Assembly: GCA_963668545.1 (NCBI GenBank)
Contig: OY764868.1
Span: 1,426,001 to 1,490,000 of the forward strand
Length of the DNA: 64,000 bases
DNA from: G963662265 sp963668545
Lineage (GTDB): Bacteria > Spirochaetota > Spirochaetia > CADAEX01
Direction of reading: 5' to 3'
In this document: positions 42,106-51,541 of the stretch, one piece after another
Layout: every line of letters begins with the position of its first letter
Numbering within the stretch: the stretch's first letter is position 1
Made by a program: the position numbers and the translations under genes
Notes under the pieces: generated by a model
What the model saw: the letters and a program-made list of their open reading frames with translations, nothing else
What the model was told of the DNA's origin: nothing
Database searches by the model: none

Positions 42106-43665
42106 TTATGATCTCCTTTTAAAAAACATAAAATCAAGTCTGAAAAGTTTATAAGATGTCAGTATAATTATCGAAAACAATGAAGTAATTATTATAAAAT
42201 ATAATAAAAGAGAAAGTGAAAATCCATATTTCCACATGGAACCGAAATAACGTCCAGTTATCAGAATGAGAGCAGCTGCAGGGATAATTGAAAGTATTAT
42301 CCTGATAAAATCGGAAAAAAGATGGAAAAGCCTGAAATCAGGGTAGGATTTTTTTATATCAATTATAATGAAGACAACAATAAGAGTAAAAGATACTGAG
42401 TTTGCAACTGCAAGTCCTGTAACTCTGAGAAAGGTTTCTTTAAGCCAGAGAGACAGGGCAATATCAAGAATTGAAACAGCAACAGCAAAATAAAAAGGCT
42501 TTTTAAAGTTATCAGCTGAATAATAAAAACGCTGGGAGAAATTAAACATGCCGATTGTGAATAGTCCAGGTGCGTATCCTTTCAGTACGAGAGCAGTGAT
42601 GTATGTATTTTCACTGCTGAAAAAGCCCCTCTGCATTGCAATTGATATGATTTCGGGACCAAGCAGAAAAAGAAAAACACCGGAAGGGAGTAGTAGACAC
42701 ATCAGATTTCTCATCCCTGTCTCAACTGTATTCAGAAGGCTGGAAGAATCCCCCAGGGCCCTGAATTTGCTCATTCTTGGAAACAGAACAGTTGTAATGG
42801 AAGCTGAAAAAATACCGAAAGGAAGCTGCCAGAAGACAAGTGCATAACTTAATGCGGAAGTGCTTCCTGTATCAAGACCTGAAGCAAATCTTATTGCAAT
42901 CTGCTGGTTTATTGTGAAGACTGAAGCAGTTGCTGCAACAGGTCCCCAGTTTTTCATTATTTTTCTGAAATAGGGGCTTTTGAAGCTGAAATCTGGTTTC
43001 AGGTCATAACCGAGCCTGTAAAAAAGTGGTAGCTGGAAAAATATCTGGAGAAGCCCACCTGAAAGTACCCCTGCAGCCATTGAAAAAATGCCGAGTGTTT
43101 TATAGAGAGATACTATACTGATAATTACGGAAATAGAAAAAAGCAGAGGTGTAACAGCAGGAATAAAAAAATAGCTGTTTGAATTAAGTACTGCCATCAT
43201 CGCTGCGCTTATACTTATCAACAGTATGTAATTGATAAACCATCTGAAAAGTGAAACTGACAGCGCGTTGAGATATGGATCATCAAAATCAAGCAGTATT
43301 TTTGTAATAAGAAAATCTGAAAAGATTATTGATAATATACAGACAGGAACAAGAACCAGGGCCTGAAATGTAAGAATATTTCTGACAAGTCTGACAGTTG
43401 CATCACTGTTTTTTTCCTTTACAAGGGATTCCGAGAGTACAGGTATGAAGGATGTAGAAAGGGCTCCTTCAGCCATAAGCTTTCTCAGGTTGTTGGGTAT
43501 TGAAAAAACTGAATTAAGAACATCTGCTTCACCTGAGGCACCGAAAAATGCCCCTATCAGTGCGATTCTTATGAATCCGAGTATTCTTGAAAACAGAGTA
43601 CATATCATTACAGCCATAGCTGAAACAGAAGTTTTCCTTGAAGATTCCGAGCTGTCAACCTGCAT
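42106..43665 (-). CDS. murJ: Lipid II flippase MurJ
   Basis: The 519-residue integral membrane protein has about 14 transmembrane helices of the MviN/MATE-like MOP fold. The first helix region has SAMAVMICTLFSRILGFIRIALIGAFFGASGEADVLNSVFSIPNNLRKLMAEGALSTSFIPVL, including the conserved R-rich cytoplasmic loop (RKLMAEGALS). It flips lipid II to the outer face of the inner membrane for peptidoglycan assembly, completing the pathway begun by MurG in this window. It overlaps tgt by 11 bases. Confidence 0.95.
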   Translation of the reverse strand: MQVDSSESSRKTSVSAMAVMICTLFSRILGFIRIALIGAFFGASGEADVLNSVFSIPNNLRKLMAEGALSTSFIPVLSESLVKEKNSDATVRLVRNILTFQALVLVPVCILSIIFSDFLITKILLDFDDPYLNALSVSLFRWFINYILLISISAAMMAVLNSNSYFFIPAVTPLLFSISVIISIVSLYKTLGIFSMAAGVLSGGLLQIFFQLPLFYRLGYDLKPDFSFKSPYFRKIMKNWGPVAATASVFTINQQIAIRFASGLDTGSTSALSYALVFWQLPFGIFSASITTVLFPRMSKFRALGDSSSLLNTVETGMRNLMCLLLPSGVFLFLLGPEIISIAMQRGFFSSENTYITALVLKGYAPGLFTIGMFNFSQRFYYSADNFKKPFYFAVAVSILDIALSLWLKETFLRVTGLAVANSVSFTLIVVFIIIDIKKSYPDFRLFHLFSDFIRIILSIIPAAALILITGRYFGSMWKYGFSLSLLLYFIIITSLFSIIILTSYKLFRLDFMFFKRRS

Positions 43666-44770
43666 AATTATCTAAAAAATCCTTTTTAAAATCTGAAAAA
43701 GCGTCATTGTATATGCTATTTCTTATATCATCAACAAAATTCTTCATAAAGTGTATGTTATGTTCGGATGCAAGCATCGGCCCCAGTATTTCCCCGGTTT
43801 TAAAAAGATGTCTCAGAAATCCCCTTGAGTAGTTTCTGCATGCGAAACAGCTGCAGTTTTCCTCAATAGGATAAAACTGGTCCTTGAATATATCTTTTTT
43901 AAGCGAGAGTTTGCCATTTCTTGTAAAAACTGTTCCGTTACGGGCAATTCTTGTCGGATAAACACAGTCAAACATGTCTATGCCGTTACCAACAGCCTCG
44001 AGAATATACTCAGGTGTGCCAATTCCCATTACATATCGTGGTTTTGCGGGATCAATAAGATCAGATGTATATGACAAGTATTCACTGAACATGTCAAAAG
44101 ATTCTCCGACTGACAGTCCCCCTATGGCAATTCCCGGCAGATCAAGAGTGTTTACAAAATCAGCGCTCTGTTTCCTGAGATCCTTATAGAAATTGCCCTG
44201 TACTATTCCGAACAGGTTCCCGCCCCACTCGTCCCTGCATTCATGCCACTTTGATCTGCTTTTTTCAAGCCAGCTGTGGGTTTTTTTCATGGCATTTAAA
44301 GCCTCTTTTTCAGGTATATCCGGAGGTGTACAAACATCAAGAGGCATGAGTATGTCGCTCCTGAAAAAACGCTGAAGATCGACAACTTTTTCGGGTGTGA
44401 GTGTATGATAAGAACCGTCAATATGAGACCTGAAGTATATCCCCTCATCTTTTATCTTTCTGAAAGGAGCAAGGGAAAATATCTGGAAACCGCCAGAATC
44501 TGTAAGAATGTTTCCCTTCCAGGTGCTGAAATCATGCAGACTTCCCGCTTTTTTTATTATTTCAATACCAGGTCTCAGGTAGAGATGGTATGTATTTGAA
44601 AGTATGAGGTTTATACCGGATTCTGAAATAGTACTGTGTTTTACTGCTTTTACAGCACCGTTTGTACCGACCGGCATAAAGATGGGTGTTTCAACCCTGC
44701 CGTGAGGGAGAAAAAATTCTGTTATCCGTGCATTTGATTTGTTATCAAGCTTTAAAACTCTGAAATTCAT
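43655..44770 (-). CDS. tgt: tRNA-guanine transglycosylase
   Basis: It exchanges guanine-34 for preQ1 in tRNAs with GUN anticodons on the way to queuosine. The substrate pocket LTDSGGFQIFSL (Asp near residue 91), IAIGGLSVGE and the nucleophile region DMFDCVYPTRIARNGTVFT (Asp near 267) are intact. The zinc site is C-x-C-x2-C (CSCFACRNYSRGFLRHL, near 309) plus His in SEHN. Length 371 is normal. AGGA lies 9 bases before the ATG. It lies between lptG and murJ. Confidence 0.97.
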   Translation of the reverse strand: MNFRVLKLDNKSNARITEFFLPHGRVETPIFMPVGTNGAVKAVKHSTISESGINLILSNTYHLYLRPGIEIIKKAGSLHDFSTWKGNILTDSGGFQIFSLAPFRKIKDEGIYFRSHIDGSYHTLTPEKVVDLQRFFRSDILMPLDVCTPPDIPEKEALNAMKKTHSWLEKSRSKWHECRDEWGGNLFGIVQGNFYKDLRKQSADFVNTLDLPGIAIGGLSVGESFDMFSEYLSYTSDLIDPAKPRYVMGIGTPEYILEAVGNGIDMFDCVYPTRIARNGTVFTRNGKLSLKKDIFKDQFYPIEENCSCFACRNYSRGFLRHLFKTGEILGPMLASEHNIHFMKNFVDDIRNSIYNDAFSDFKKDFLDNYAG

Positions 44771-44791
44771 ATCTACATCCTGTGAGTGAAA

Positions 44792-45877
44792 TTATGATTT
44801 TGCATATCTGAATAAAACTGCTGAAAGAAAAAGAAAAATCAGAAATGTTCCCCAGGCACCTGCTGCAGGTGGAATATATCCCAGTTTGGCGAAAAGAATC
44901 AATATCATCTGTATTATATAATAGCCTGAAGCAATCATAAGACTTACCAGAAGACTCATCAGAAGTATATTTTTTCTGAAACGTCCCCCGAGTGATGATG
45001 CTATCAGGGTTACTATGAGGCATGTGAGGGGAAATGAAAACCTCTTATAATATTCTGTAAGCTGTTTCCTGAAAGGGAGTCCTGCAGTTCTCAGTGATTT
45101 GAGCCATTTTCTTGCCTCTCCCTTTTTCAGTTCATCAATATTCTTGACAATTTTCCTGAAAGTTTCAGGATCAAGATCATATGACTTTCTGTCAATCTGG
45201 CTGATGATTTCAATGCTGTAGTTCTGATTTTCTTTATCCCACTTGAAAGACCTGCAGTCCATGAGGATCCAGTATCCTGCTGTACTATCCCATTTTGCCC
45301 ATTTTGCATCTATTCTATCCGGGTATTGAAGATTTTCAGTTCTGTCAATCAGCATGAGAGTGGAAAGTGTTTTATTGTTGTCATTGTAATAATCAGCATT
45401 ATAGATAATTTTCCTGTCAGGACTTGAAACTGTTACATTGCTGTTGCTAAGTGATTGTTTGCGTTTAAGAAGCTCTGCAGAAAGGTCAGATTTCTGTTTA
45501 AAACTGTCTATGACGAAATTTTCTTCAAAATAATAGAGAAAAATACTGAGAAACAGGGACAAAACTATCATTGGAAAAACAAAACGGTATATCGGAACAC
45601 CTGATCCGAAAACTGAAATCAGTTCATTATTGGCATATAAACTACCCAGTGTATATGAAGAGGAGAACAGAACAGATACAGGAAGTGCAAATGAAACTGA
45701 TTTTGGAAGATACAGTACAGCAACTTTTAAAATCTGTGAAAGGGGGACATCATTATTGAGATATCTCCAGAGGTTTGCAAAAATATCCAGGAGTTCAAGG
45801 ATCAGAACAAAAAAGAAAAGAGAGGAAATAAGATTAATCATGAAATCTCTTATAATCATCCTGTCAAGTATTCTCAT
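44792..45877 (-). CDS. lptG: LptG-type permease of the LPS/lipid export ABC transporter
   Basis: The 361-residue YjgP/YjgQ permease has two N-terminal helices (about 14-35, 58-80), a third near 100, a large periplasmic beta-jellyroll domain (about 125-270) and three C-terminal helices. With LptF and LptB it pulls lipopolysaccharide-like lipid from the inner membrane. The frame is open to 45940, but the ATG at 45877 is chosen. It forms an ATGA overlap with lptF, has GAGG 8 bases upstream, and MRILDRMIIRDF is the family's normal N-terminus. LptF and LptG are assigned by order; they are hard to tell apart. Confidence 0.88.
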   Translation of the reverse strand: MRILDRMIIRDFMINLISSLFFFVLILELLDIFANLWRYLNNDVPLSQILKVAVLYLPKSVSFALPVSVLFSSSYTLGSLYANNELISVFGSGVPIYRFVFPMIVLSLFLSIFLYYFEENFVIDSFKQKSDLSAELLKRKQSLSNSNVTVSSPDRKIIYNADYYNDNNKTLSTLMLIDRTENLQYPDRIDAKWAKWDSTAGYWILMDCRSFKWDKENQNYSIEIISQIDRKSYDLDPETFRKIVKNIDELKKGEARKWLKSLRTAGLPFRKQLTEYYKRFSFPLTCLIVTLIASSLGGRFRKNILLMSLLVSLMIASGYYIIQMILILFAKLGYIPPAAGAWGTFLIFLFLSAVLFRYAKS

Positions 45878-47154
45878 CTTGAAAACCTCAGTGTATAGAG
45901 AAATAAACCTAGAAGGCTTATAGTTATATTCGGCATCCACATGGACAGAACAGGATTAAAATAGCTCCTGATTCCAAGAGTGTGTCCCGCAAAAAGGAGA
46001 CACCAGTAAAAAACCGATAAAATAAGTCCAAGGCCGAATCCTACAGATCTTCCGCTTCTCCTTGTAAAAAGGGCTGCCGGAAGAGAGAAAACTGCAAGAA
46101 AAAAACATGAAAGAGGCAGAGAAAACTTCTTCTGGAATTCAAGTCTGTAAATCTGAAGAGGTCTGTCTTTTACAGCAGTATATTTTATATCTGTATATGC
46201 CGTTAATGCTTTTTCCATGTTTTCTGTCAGTGAGGTACGTCTGCTGTCAGGAGTATTTTCTGAACACAGTTTATAATAGTATGAAATGAAATTCATGTAG
46301 TTGGAATCATTTGAATACTGTATTCTCTGTTTTTTCTCTTCAAGGCTTTTTTCCTTGATTCTGATGTTCCTGTAAACATCTATTGAGCTCATTTCACGCG
46401 GGCCCGGATTTCTGATTGAAACACTTATATCGCTTAACAGAATGTTGTATATCATTTTTTCAGAAATCAGATAACTGTAATCCAGTTCTTTCTTGTCATC
46501 ATTGGAATGGGTGAAAACATTGTCGAGATTAAGTGAAATCAGCCCCCTGTTGCTCCTGTCTTCCAGGAAAAAAGCCCTGTCAGCAGTAATAAAACGCCTG
46601 TTGCCGCTGCTGTCCCTGTCAATTATAATTATATCATCAATCTGCCTGTTCCTGACATTTCCGGTGACCAGGACTGTATTCTGGTATCTTTTTATTGAAT
46701 AAGGTTCAAGCTCCAGCTCAGGATTTGAATATATAAGTTTTCTGTAGAGTTTTATATAGTTTATTGTTCCGCGGGGAATAAAGTAATCATTTATAAAAAA
46801 TGAAAAAGATGAAAGAAAAATGCTTAAAACTATAAAAGGGAGAAATATCTGAAGAAAACGGATACCTGATGCCTGGAAAGCAAGTATTTCATTATCTGAT
46901 GACAGCCTGCCTGCAGTCATAAGTGCTCCTACCAGAGAGGCAAAGGGAAAAGACAGTGAAACCATTGCAGGCATGAAATATACAAGGAGAAGAAGAACAT
47001 CCCTGACAGGTATTTTTTTTGAAAGAATGTGTTCAGCAAGTAAAAGTATCTGGTTCACAAAAAATATAAAGAAAAAGAAAAAGAAACATACAATAAAAGA
47101 AAAGAGATATTCCTTTGTAATGTATTTGTAGTAAATTGGTATATTCAAATTCAT
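45874..47154 (-). CDS. lptF: LptF-type permease of the LPS/lipid export ABC transporter
   Basis: The 426-residue YjgP/YjgQ-family protein starts NLNIPIYYKYITKEYLFSFIVCFFFFFFIFFVNQILLLAEHIL, the usual first helix, with further helices near 60-80 and 100-120. A periplasmic domain covers about 130-310 and three helices lie at the C-terminus (from about 330). It pairs with the next gene, which it overlaps by 4 bases. T. pallidum-type treponemes lack classical LPS, so the cargo could be another outer-membrane lipid; this is inference. Confidence 0.9.
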   Translation of the reverse strand: MNLNIPIYYKYITKEYLFSFIVCFFFFFFIFFVNQILLLAEHILSKKIPVRDVLLLLVYFMPAMVSLSFPFASLVGALMTAGRLSSDNEILAFQASGIRFLQIFLPFIVLSIFLSSFSFFINDYFIPRGTINYIKLYRKLIYSNPELELEPYSIKRYQNTVLVTGNVRNRQIDDIIIIDRDSSGNRRFITADRAFFLEDRSNRGLISLNLDNVFTHSNDDKKELDYSYLISEKMIYNILLSDISVSIRNPGPREMSSIDVYRNIRIKEKSLEEKKQRIQYSNDSNYMNFISYYYKLCSENTPDSRRTSLTENMEKALTAYTDIKYTAVKDRPLQIYRLEFQKKFSLPLSCFFLAVFSLPAALFTRRSGRSVGFGLGLILSVFYWCLLFAGHTLGIRSYFNPVLSMWMPNITISLLGLFLYTLRFSR

Positions 47155-47177
47155 TATTTAATTTAATAAAAGCTATA

Positions 47178-47618
47178 TCATGTGCCGGTTGAGCCGAAAC
47201 CTCCGTCTCCCCGGACAGTTTCAGAAAGATTATCATCAATTGAAAACATACCCCTGACAACCGGGGCAATAATCATCTGTGCAATTCTGTCGCCGCATGA
47301 AACGGGAAAATCCTCATGCCCGAGATTTATCATAATGACTTTAATCTCGCCCCTGTAATCTGAATCTATTGTACCGGGAGTATTTAATAGTGTAATCCCG
47401 TTTTTGACAGCAAGTCCTGACCGGGGCCTTATCTGTGCTTCATAACCTTCAGGGAGTTCTATCCTGAGACCTGTTGGAACAAGAAACCTGTCTCCTGGTT
47501 TGATGATGATTTTACCTTCGGGAAGATACGCATAAAGATCTGCTCCTGCAGCATGTTCTGAAGAATATACAGGAAGATATTTGCTGTTTTCAATACTGCA
47601 TTTTATTTTAATGTTCAT
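47178..47618 (-). CDS. dut: dUTP diphosphatase
   Basis: It hydrolyses dUTP to dUMP and PPi, keeping uracil out of DNA. The five trimeric dUTPase motifs are present: AAGADLYAY, RPRSGLAVKNG, NTPGTIDSDYRGEIKVIMIN, GDRIAQMIIAPV and the C-terminal GDGGFGSTG arm. Length 146 is typical. It overlaps the end of the M16 peptidase gene by 11 bases. Confidence 0.97.
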   Translation of the reverse strand: MNIKIKCSIENSKYLPVYSSEHAAGADLYAYLPEGKIIIKPGDRFLVPTGLRIELPEGYEAQIRPRSGLAVKNGITLLNTPGTIDSDYRGEIKVIMINLGHEDFPVSCGDRIAQMIIAPVVRGMFSIDDNLSETVRGDGGFGSTGT

Positions 47619-48888
47619 GGTTATTCTCCGTAAGCCCTATCCTTGATTCCGATATTCTGCTGTTGATACCTTTGCCATATATCAGTGTATTGAAAATATC
47701 AGTTTTAAGATTTCTATCAATAAAATCATTTATATTATTTTGATTTACATTATGAAGAATATCAAGTGATTCCTCATAATCAGGGGTTTTCCCGCATAAA
47801 ATGAAATGTCTTGCAGCCCGCTTCATTCTGAGCTCCATATCCTCCCTTGCCAGAATAAGCCCCCCCTCGAGATGTGTTTTTGCATCTGCAAGCTCGGTAG
47901 ATGTGAATCTTTCCCTGTCAATTATGTGAAGTTCCTGTACCAGTTTATCTATAAGTTTTTCCGCATTTTCAGGGACTGTATTTGCATATATGTTCCACAT
48001 TGAAATATCTGAATAGAAGGACCTGAAGGAATAAACAGAATAACACAAACCTGATTCCTCCCTCAGTTTCTGATAAAAACGGGAGCTCATGGATTCACCT
48101 GCAAGAGTGCTGAAAATAAGAAAATGATAGTAAATTTCCATTTCTGAAGGTGTTTTTAAATCAAGTCCTGTATAAATCTGGACCTGGCGTGTATCTTCGG
48201 GAATTATGTCAAAGCTGTAATTTTTCCTGTGATTATAGACTGTTTTTTCTGAAACAGGGTGATTTGTTGCTGGAAGATTTCTGTTGCAGTATTCTTTAAT
48301 TTCATTTTCATCAAAATTTCCTGATACAGAAATTACCAGGTTTTCATGAATATAGTTATCAAGATAATACCTGTAAAGGCTGTCCCTGTTTATGTTTTCT
48401 ATATCTTCTGTATTGCCTGTAATTTTCCAGCCCAGTGAGCAGTCAGGCCACATTTTTTCCATAAAGATATCATAACTGTCTTCTTCAGGATTGTCCTCAT
48501 ATTCTCCGATTTCACTTATTATTACATTCTTTTCCTTTTCAATCTCCTTTTCATCAAAAAGAGGATTGAATATCATGTCAAAAAGGATATCAAGTGCATA
48601 GTAAAGGTGAATTGATGGAAATGTACAGTAAAAGCATGTTACATCCTTTTCTGTAAATGCATTTATATTGCTGCCTATCCGGTCAAAGGATTTTGCAATA
48701 TCTGAGGTGGATATTTTCTCTGTACCTTTAAAAAGGATATGCTCAATAAAATGGGCATATCCTTTCTGTTCGCGTGCTTCATTGATAGAACCGTGTCTGA
48801 ACCAGAATCCTACTGAAGTTATATCAGTCATGCTGATTTTATCAAGCAGCATGACTGAACCAGGTTCAAGTTCAATATGTTTTATCAA
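47608..48888 (-). CDS. M16 zinc peptidase (pitrilysin/processing peptidase type)
   Basis: The 426-residue peptidase has the inverted zinc motif HFIEH (near residue 45, in KGYAHFIEHILFKGT), with the third ligand Glu in NVIISEIGEYEDNPEE about 75 residues later. The C-terminal half is the second, inactive M16 domain with the conserved SSRFYQKLREESGLCYSVYS. It resembles the MPP-beta-like bacterial peptidases that follow pnp in many bacteria. Substrate is unknown. The start forms an ATGA overlap with the pnp stop, so it is translationally coupled to pnp. Confidence 0.94.
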   Translation of the reverse strand: MIKHIELEPGSVMLLDKISMTDITSVGFWFRHGSINEAREQKGYAHFIEHILFKGTEKISTSDIAKSFDRIGSNINAFTEKDVTCFYCTFPSIHLYYALDILFDMIFNPLFDEKEIEKEKNVIISEIGEYEDNPEEDSYDIFMEKMWPDCSLGWKITGNTEDIENINRDSLYRYYLDNYIHENLVISVSGNFDENEIKEYCNRNLPATNHPVSEKTVYNHRKNYSFDIIPEDTRQVQIYTGLDLKTPSEMEIYYHFLIFSTLAGESMSSRFYQKLREESGLCYSVYSFRSFYSDISMWNIYANTVPENAEKLIDKLVQELHIIDRERFTSTELADAKTHLEGGLILAREDMELRMKRAARHFILCGKTPDYEESLDILHNVNQNNINDFIDRNLKTDIFNTLIYGKGINSRISESRIGLTENNHEH

Positions 48889-51209
48889 GTGTTTCTCCGG
48901 AAAAAACCGCCTGATTTTTTGTCCTTGCCGGAGTTTCCGCCTTCTTCTGCATCATTTTTGTGATTATCTGATGTTTTTTCATAGTCGCGGTTATATCTTT
49001 CTCTGTCACGGCTTCTGTCTCTGTCACGGTTATCCCGGCTGTGTCTGTCCCTGTTCCTGTCTCTGTCACGGTTATCCCGGCTGTCTCTTCCCTGGTTTCT
49101 GTCCCTGTTCTCTGAAGAAGAAGGTTTATAGTCAGGGTCAATTGCATCAATGTAGCTCAGGTTTACCCGGCCCATTCTGTCAACTTCAATAAGTTTTACA
49201 GGGATTTCCTGATTTTCTGAAAGAACATCTGTTACGGAATTGACCCTTTCCCTTGAAAGTTTGGATATATGACATAAGCCTTCTTTTCCTGGAAGGAATT
49301 CTATGAATGCTCCGAAATCTGTTATCCTTTTTACAACACCGTTATAAATCTTTCCTGGTTCAGGTTCCTCGATAAGAGCTTTTATCATATCTTTGGCTAC
49401 CTGGGCTTTTTCCTTGTTTTTACCGTAAATCATGATGTTTCCGTTGTCATCAATATCAACAGAAGATTCAGATTTTTCAGCAATATTTTTAATATTTTTT
49501 CCGCCGGAACCTATTACTGCCCCGATTTTATCAACATCAACTTTCATTTTAAGGATCTGAGGTGCATATTCAGATACAGTAGCCCGTGCTTCTGAAATAG
49601 TTTCATTCATTATACCGAGAATATGGAGCCTGCCTTTTTTTGCCTGCTCAAGGGCCCTGGTCATTATTTCAGTAGTTACACCTGAAATCTTTATATCCAT
49701 CTGAAAGCCGGTAATACCCTCTTCTGTTCCTGCAACTTTGAAATCCATATCACCGAAGTGGTCTTCTTCACCGAGAATATCACTTAGAATAACTGTTTTT
49801 TCACCTTCGGTGATAAGGCCCATTGCAATACCTGCTACAGGTTTTTTTATCGGAACACCGCAGTCGAGAAGTGAAAGTGTTCCGCTGCAGACAGACGCCA
49901 TTGAAGAAGAGCCGTTGGATTCAAGAATTTCTGATACAATCCTGATTGTATATGGAAAATCTTCCTTTGTAGGAACTACAGCTTCGAGAGATCTCATTGC
50001 AAGGTGTCCATGTCCAATTTCCCTTCTTCCTGTTCCTGTTCTTCCTGTTTCACCTACACTGAAGGGGGGAAAGTTGTAATGAAGCATGAAATTACCGAAG
50101 TGCTTGTCGCTGTCAATATTGTCAAACATCTGTTCATCACTTGCAGTTCCCAGTGTTGTTACACCAAGTGACTGTGTTTCACCTCTTGTAAAAAGAGCAG
50201 AACCATGTGCTCTCTGAAGAACACCTGTTTCACATGTTATCTGCCTTATTTCATCAGATTTTCTTCCGTCAGATCTTTTGTTTTCTTCCAGGATAGCTTT
50301 TCTGAGTATATCATATTCAACATCTTCAAATACCTTGAAAAGTTCTCCCTTGTCTTCATCATTGATCTTTTCTTCAAAAAACTTTCTGGCATCATTTTTT
50401 ATTTTTGATTTTGCATTGTTTCTTTCTATCTTGCTGGAAAGGAAACATGCTTCCCTGTATGGTTCATATATATGATTCCAGACTTCATCACGGAGAGCAA
50501 AAGTTTTTTCCTCTTTTGTGATAGGAAGTTTTTCCTTTCCTGCAAGAGAAACAAGCTCTTTCTGTGCCCTGCAAATATCCTGAATAACTGTTCTGGCTTT
50601 CTCGATTGCCTGAAGCATTATTTCCTCTGATATTTCCTTAGCACCCCCCTCAACCATTGTAATACCATCTTCAGTTCCGGCTACAACAATTTCCAGCTGA
50701 CTTTCCCTGATCTGGTCAAATGTAGGGTTTACTATGAATTCATCATTTATACAGCATATTCTTACAGAACCAACAGGCCCTTCAAACGGAATATCTGAAA
50801 CAGCAACAGCTGCTGCAGATGCAATCATTGCTACTGTATCCGGAGGATTTATCTGGTCAGCTGATATTACTGTAGGTATTACCTGAATATCTCTGCTGAA
50901 TTCCTTGTGAAACAAGGGTCTCATAGGTCTGTCGATAAGACGTGAAACAAGTATTTCCTTGTCTTTTGGTTTACCTTCCCTTTTAAGAAATCCTCCGGGT
51001 ATTTTACCTGCTGCATAGTATTTTTCATTGTATTCAACCTGCAGAGGCACATAATCAAGTCCTTCAATTTCATTTTCTGAGCAGCATACTGTTGCCAGAA
51101 CGGAAGAACCTTCAAAAGTAGCTAATACAGCACCATTTGCCTGCTTTGCCATTTTTCCAGTTTCAAGTATTAGTTCTTTTTCACCTATTGGTATTGTAAT
51201 TTTAGGCAT
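48885..51209 (-). CDS. pnp: Polynucleotide phosphorylase
   Basis: The 774-residue enzyme degrades RNA 3' to 5' with phosphate. It has two RNase PH domains (1-215 and about 305-540; FFxFRxGETQSLG-like FTRGETQSLGVTTLGT and CGVPIKKPVAGIAMGL), a KH domain (VDKIGAVIGSGGKNIKNI near 558) and an S1 domain (GVVKRITDFGAFIEFLPGKEGLCH near 630). After S1 comes a tail of about 70 residues, rich in alternating Arg and Asp with perfect DNA repeats, which is longer and more repetitive than usual. It is the eighth gene of the rimP operon and follows rpsO by 24 bases, the classic rpsO-pnp pair. Confidence 0.97.
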   Translation of the reverse strand: MPKITIPIGEKELILETGKMAKQANGAVLATFEGSSVLATVCCSENEIEGLDYVPLQVEYNEKYYAAGKIPGGFLKREGKPKDKEILVSRLIDRPMRPLFHKEFSRDIQVIPTVISADQINPPDTVAMIASAAAVAVSDIPFEGPVGSVRICCINDEFIVNPTFDQIRESQLEIVVAGTEDGITMVEGGAKEISEEIMLQAIEKARTVIQDICRAQKELVSLAGKEKLPITKEEKTFALRDEVWNHIYEPYREACFLSSKIERNNAKSKIKNDARKFFEEKINDEDKGELFKVFEDVEYDILRKAILEENKRSDGRKSDEIRQITCETGVLQRAHGSALFTRGETQSLGVTTLGTASDEQMFDNIDSDKHFGNFMLHYNFPPFSVGETGRTGTGRREIGHGHLAMRSLEAVVPTKEDFPYTIRIVSEILESNGSSSMASVCSGTLSLLDCGVPIKKPVAGIAMGLITEGEKTVILSDILGEEDHFGDMDFKVAGTEEGITGFQMDIKISGVTTEIMTRALEQAKKGRLHILGIMNETISEARATVSEYAPQILKMKVDVDKIGAVIGSGGKNIKNIAEKSESSVDIDDNGNIMIYGKNKEKAQVAKDMIKALIEEPEPGKIYNGVVKRITDFGAFIEFLPGKEGLCHISKLSRERVNSVTDVLSENQEIPVKLIEVDRMGRVNLSYIDAIDPDYKPSSSENRDRNQGRDSRDNRDRDRNRDRHSRDNRDRDRSRDRERYNRDYEKTSDNHKNDAEEGGNSGKDKKSGGFFRRNT
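49015..49084 (-). repeat. 28-bp direct repeat in the pnp tail
   Basis: Bases 49015-49042 and 49057-49084 are identical (28 bp) with starts 42 bp apart. They encode the repeated DSRDNRDRDR type block of the PNPase Arg/Asp tail. The identity at DNA level points to recent duplication in frame. Confidence 0.8.
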
Positions 51210-51233
51210 TTAATTGTTCCTTATATTGTTCTT

Positions 51234-51503
51234 TTATTTCCTGAGTCCCAGTTCTTTAATAAGTGTTCTGTATGATTCAAGATTTTTTCTCTTGAGGTAT
51301 TTTAAGAGTTTTCTTCTCTGTCCTACAAGTTTAAGAAGACCTCTTCTTGAATTATGGTCTTTCTTGTGAATTTTAAAGTGTTCAGTAAGTTCAATAATTC
51401 TTTTTGTAAGAAGTGCAATCTGTACTTCTGTTGAACCTGAGTCTTTGTCATTAGATCCGAATTTGGAAATAATTTCCTGTTTAGCATCTTTTGATAGTGC
51501 CAT
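51234..51503 (-). CDS. rpsO: 30S ribosomal protein S15
   Basis: The 89-residue protein binds 16S rRNA and starts assembly of the platform. The N-terminal KQEIISKFGSNDKDSGSTEVQIALLTKRI and the central LTEHFKIHKKDHNSRRGLLKLVGQRRKLLKYLKRK are diagnostic. It lies between ribF and pnp, the ancient gene order. In E. coli S15 represses its own translation through a leader pseudoknot; I could not identify one in the 38-base gap here. Confidence 0.98.
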   Translation of the reverse strand: MALSKDAKQEIISKFGSNDKDSGSTEVQIALLTKRIIELTEHFKIHKKDHNSRRGLLKLVGQRRKLLKYLKRKNLESYRTLIKELGLRK

Positions 51504-51541
51504 TTAAATCTCCTCTTAAGAAAACAGTAAAACAGTAAAAA

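Noticed and set aside
44755..44785. Fourth copy of the ACAGGATGT element upstream of tgt (minus strand)
   Set aside because: The nine bases match, but the arms are not complementary and the AGGA there serves as the tgt ribosome-binding site; it is probably chance.
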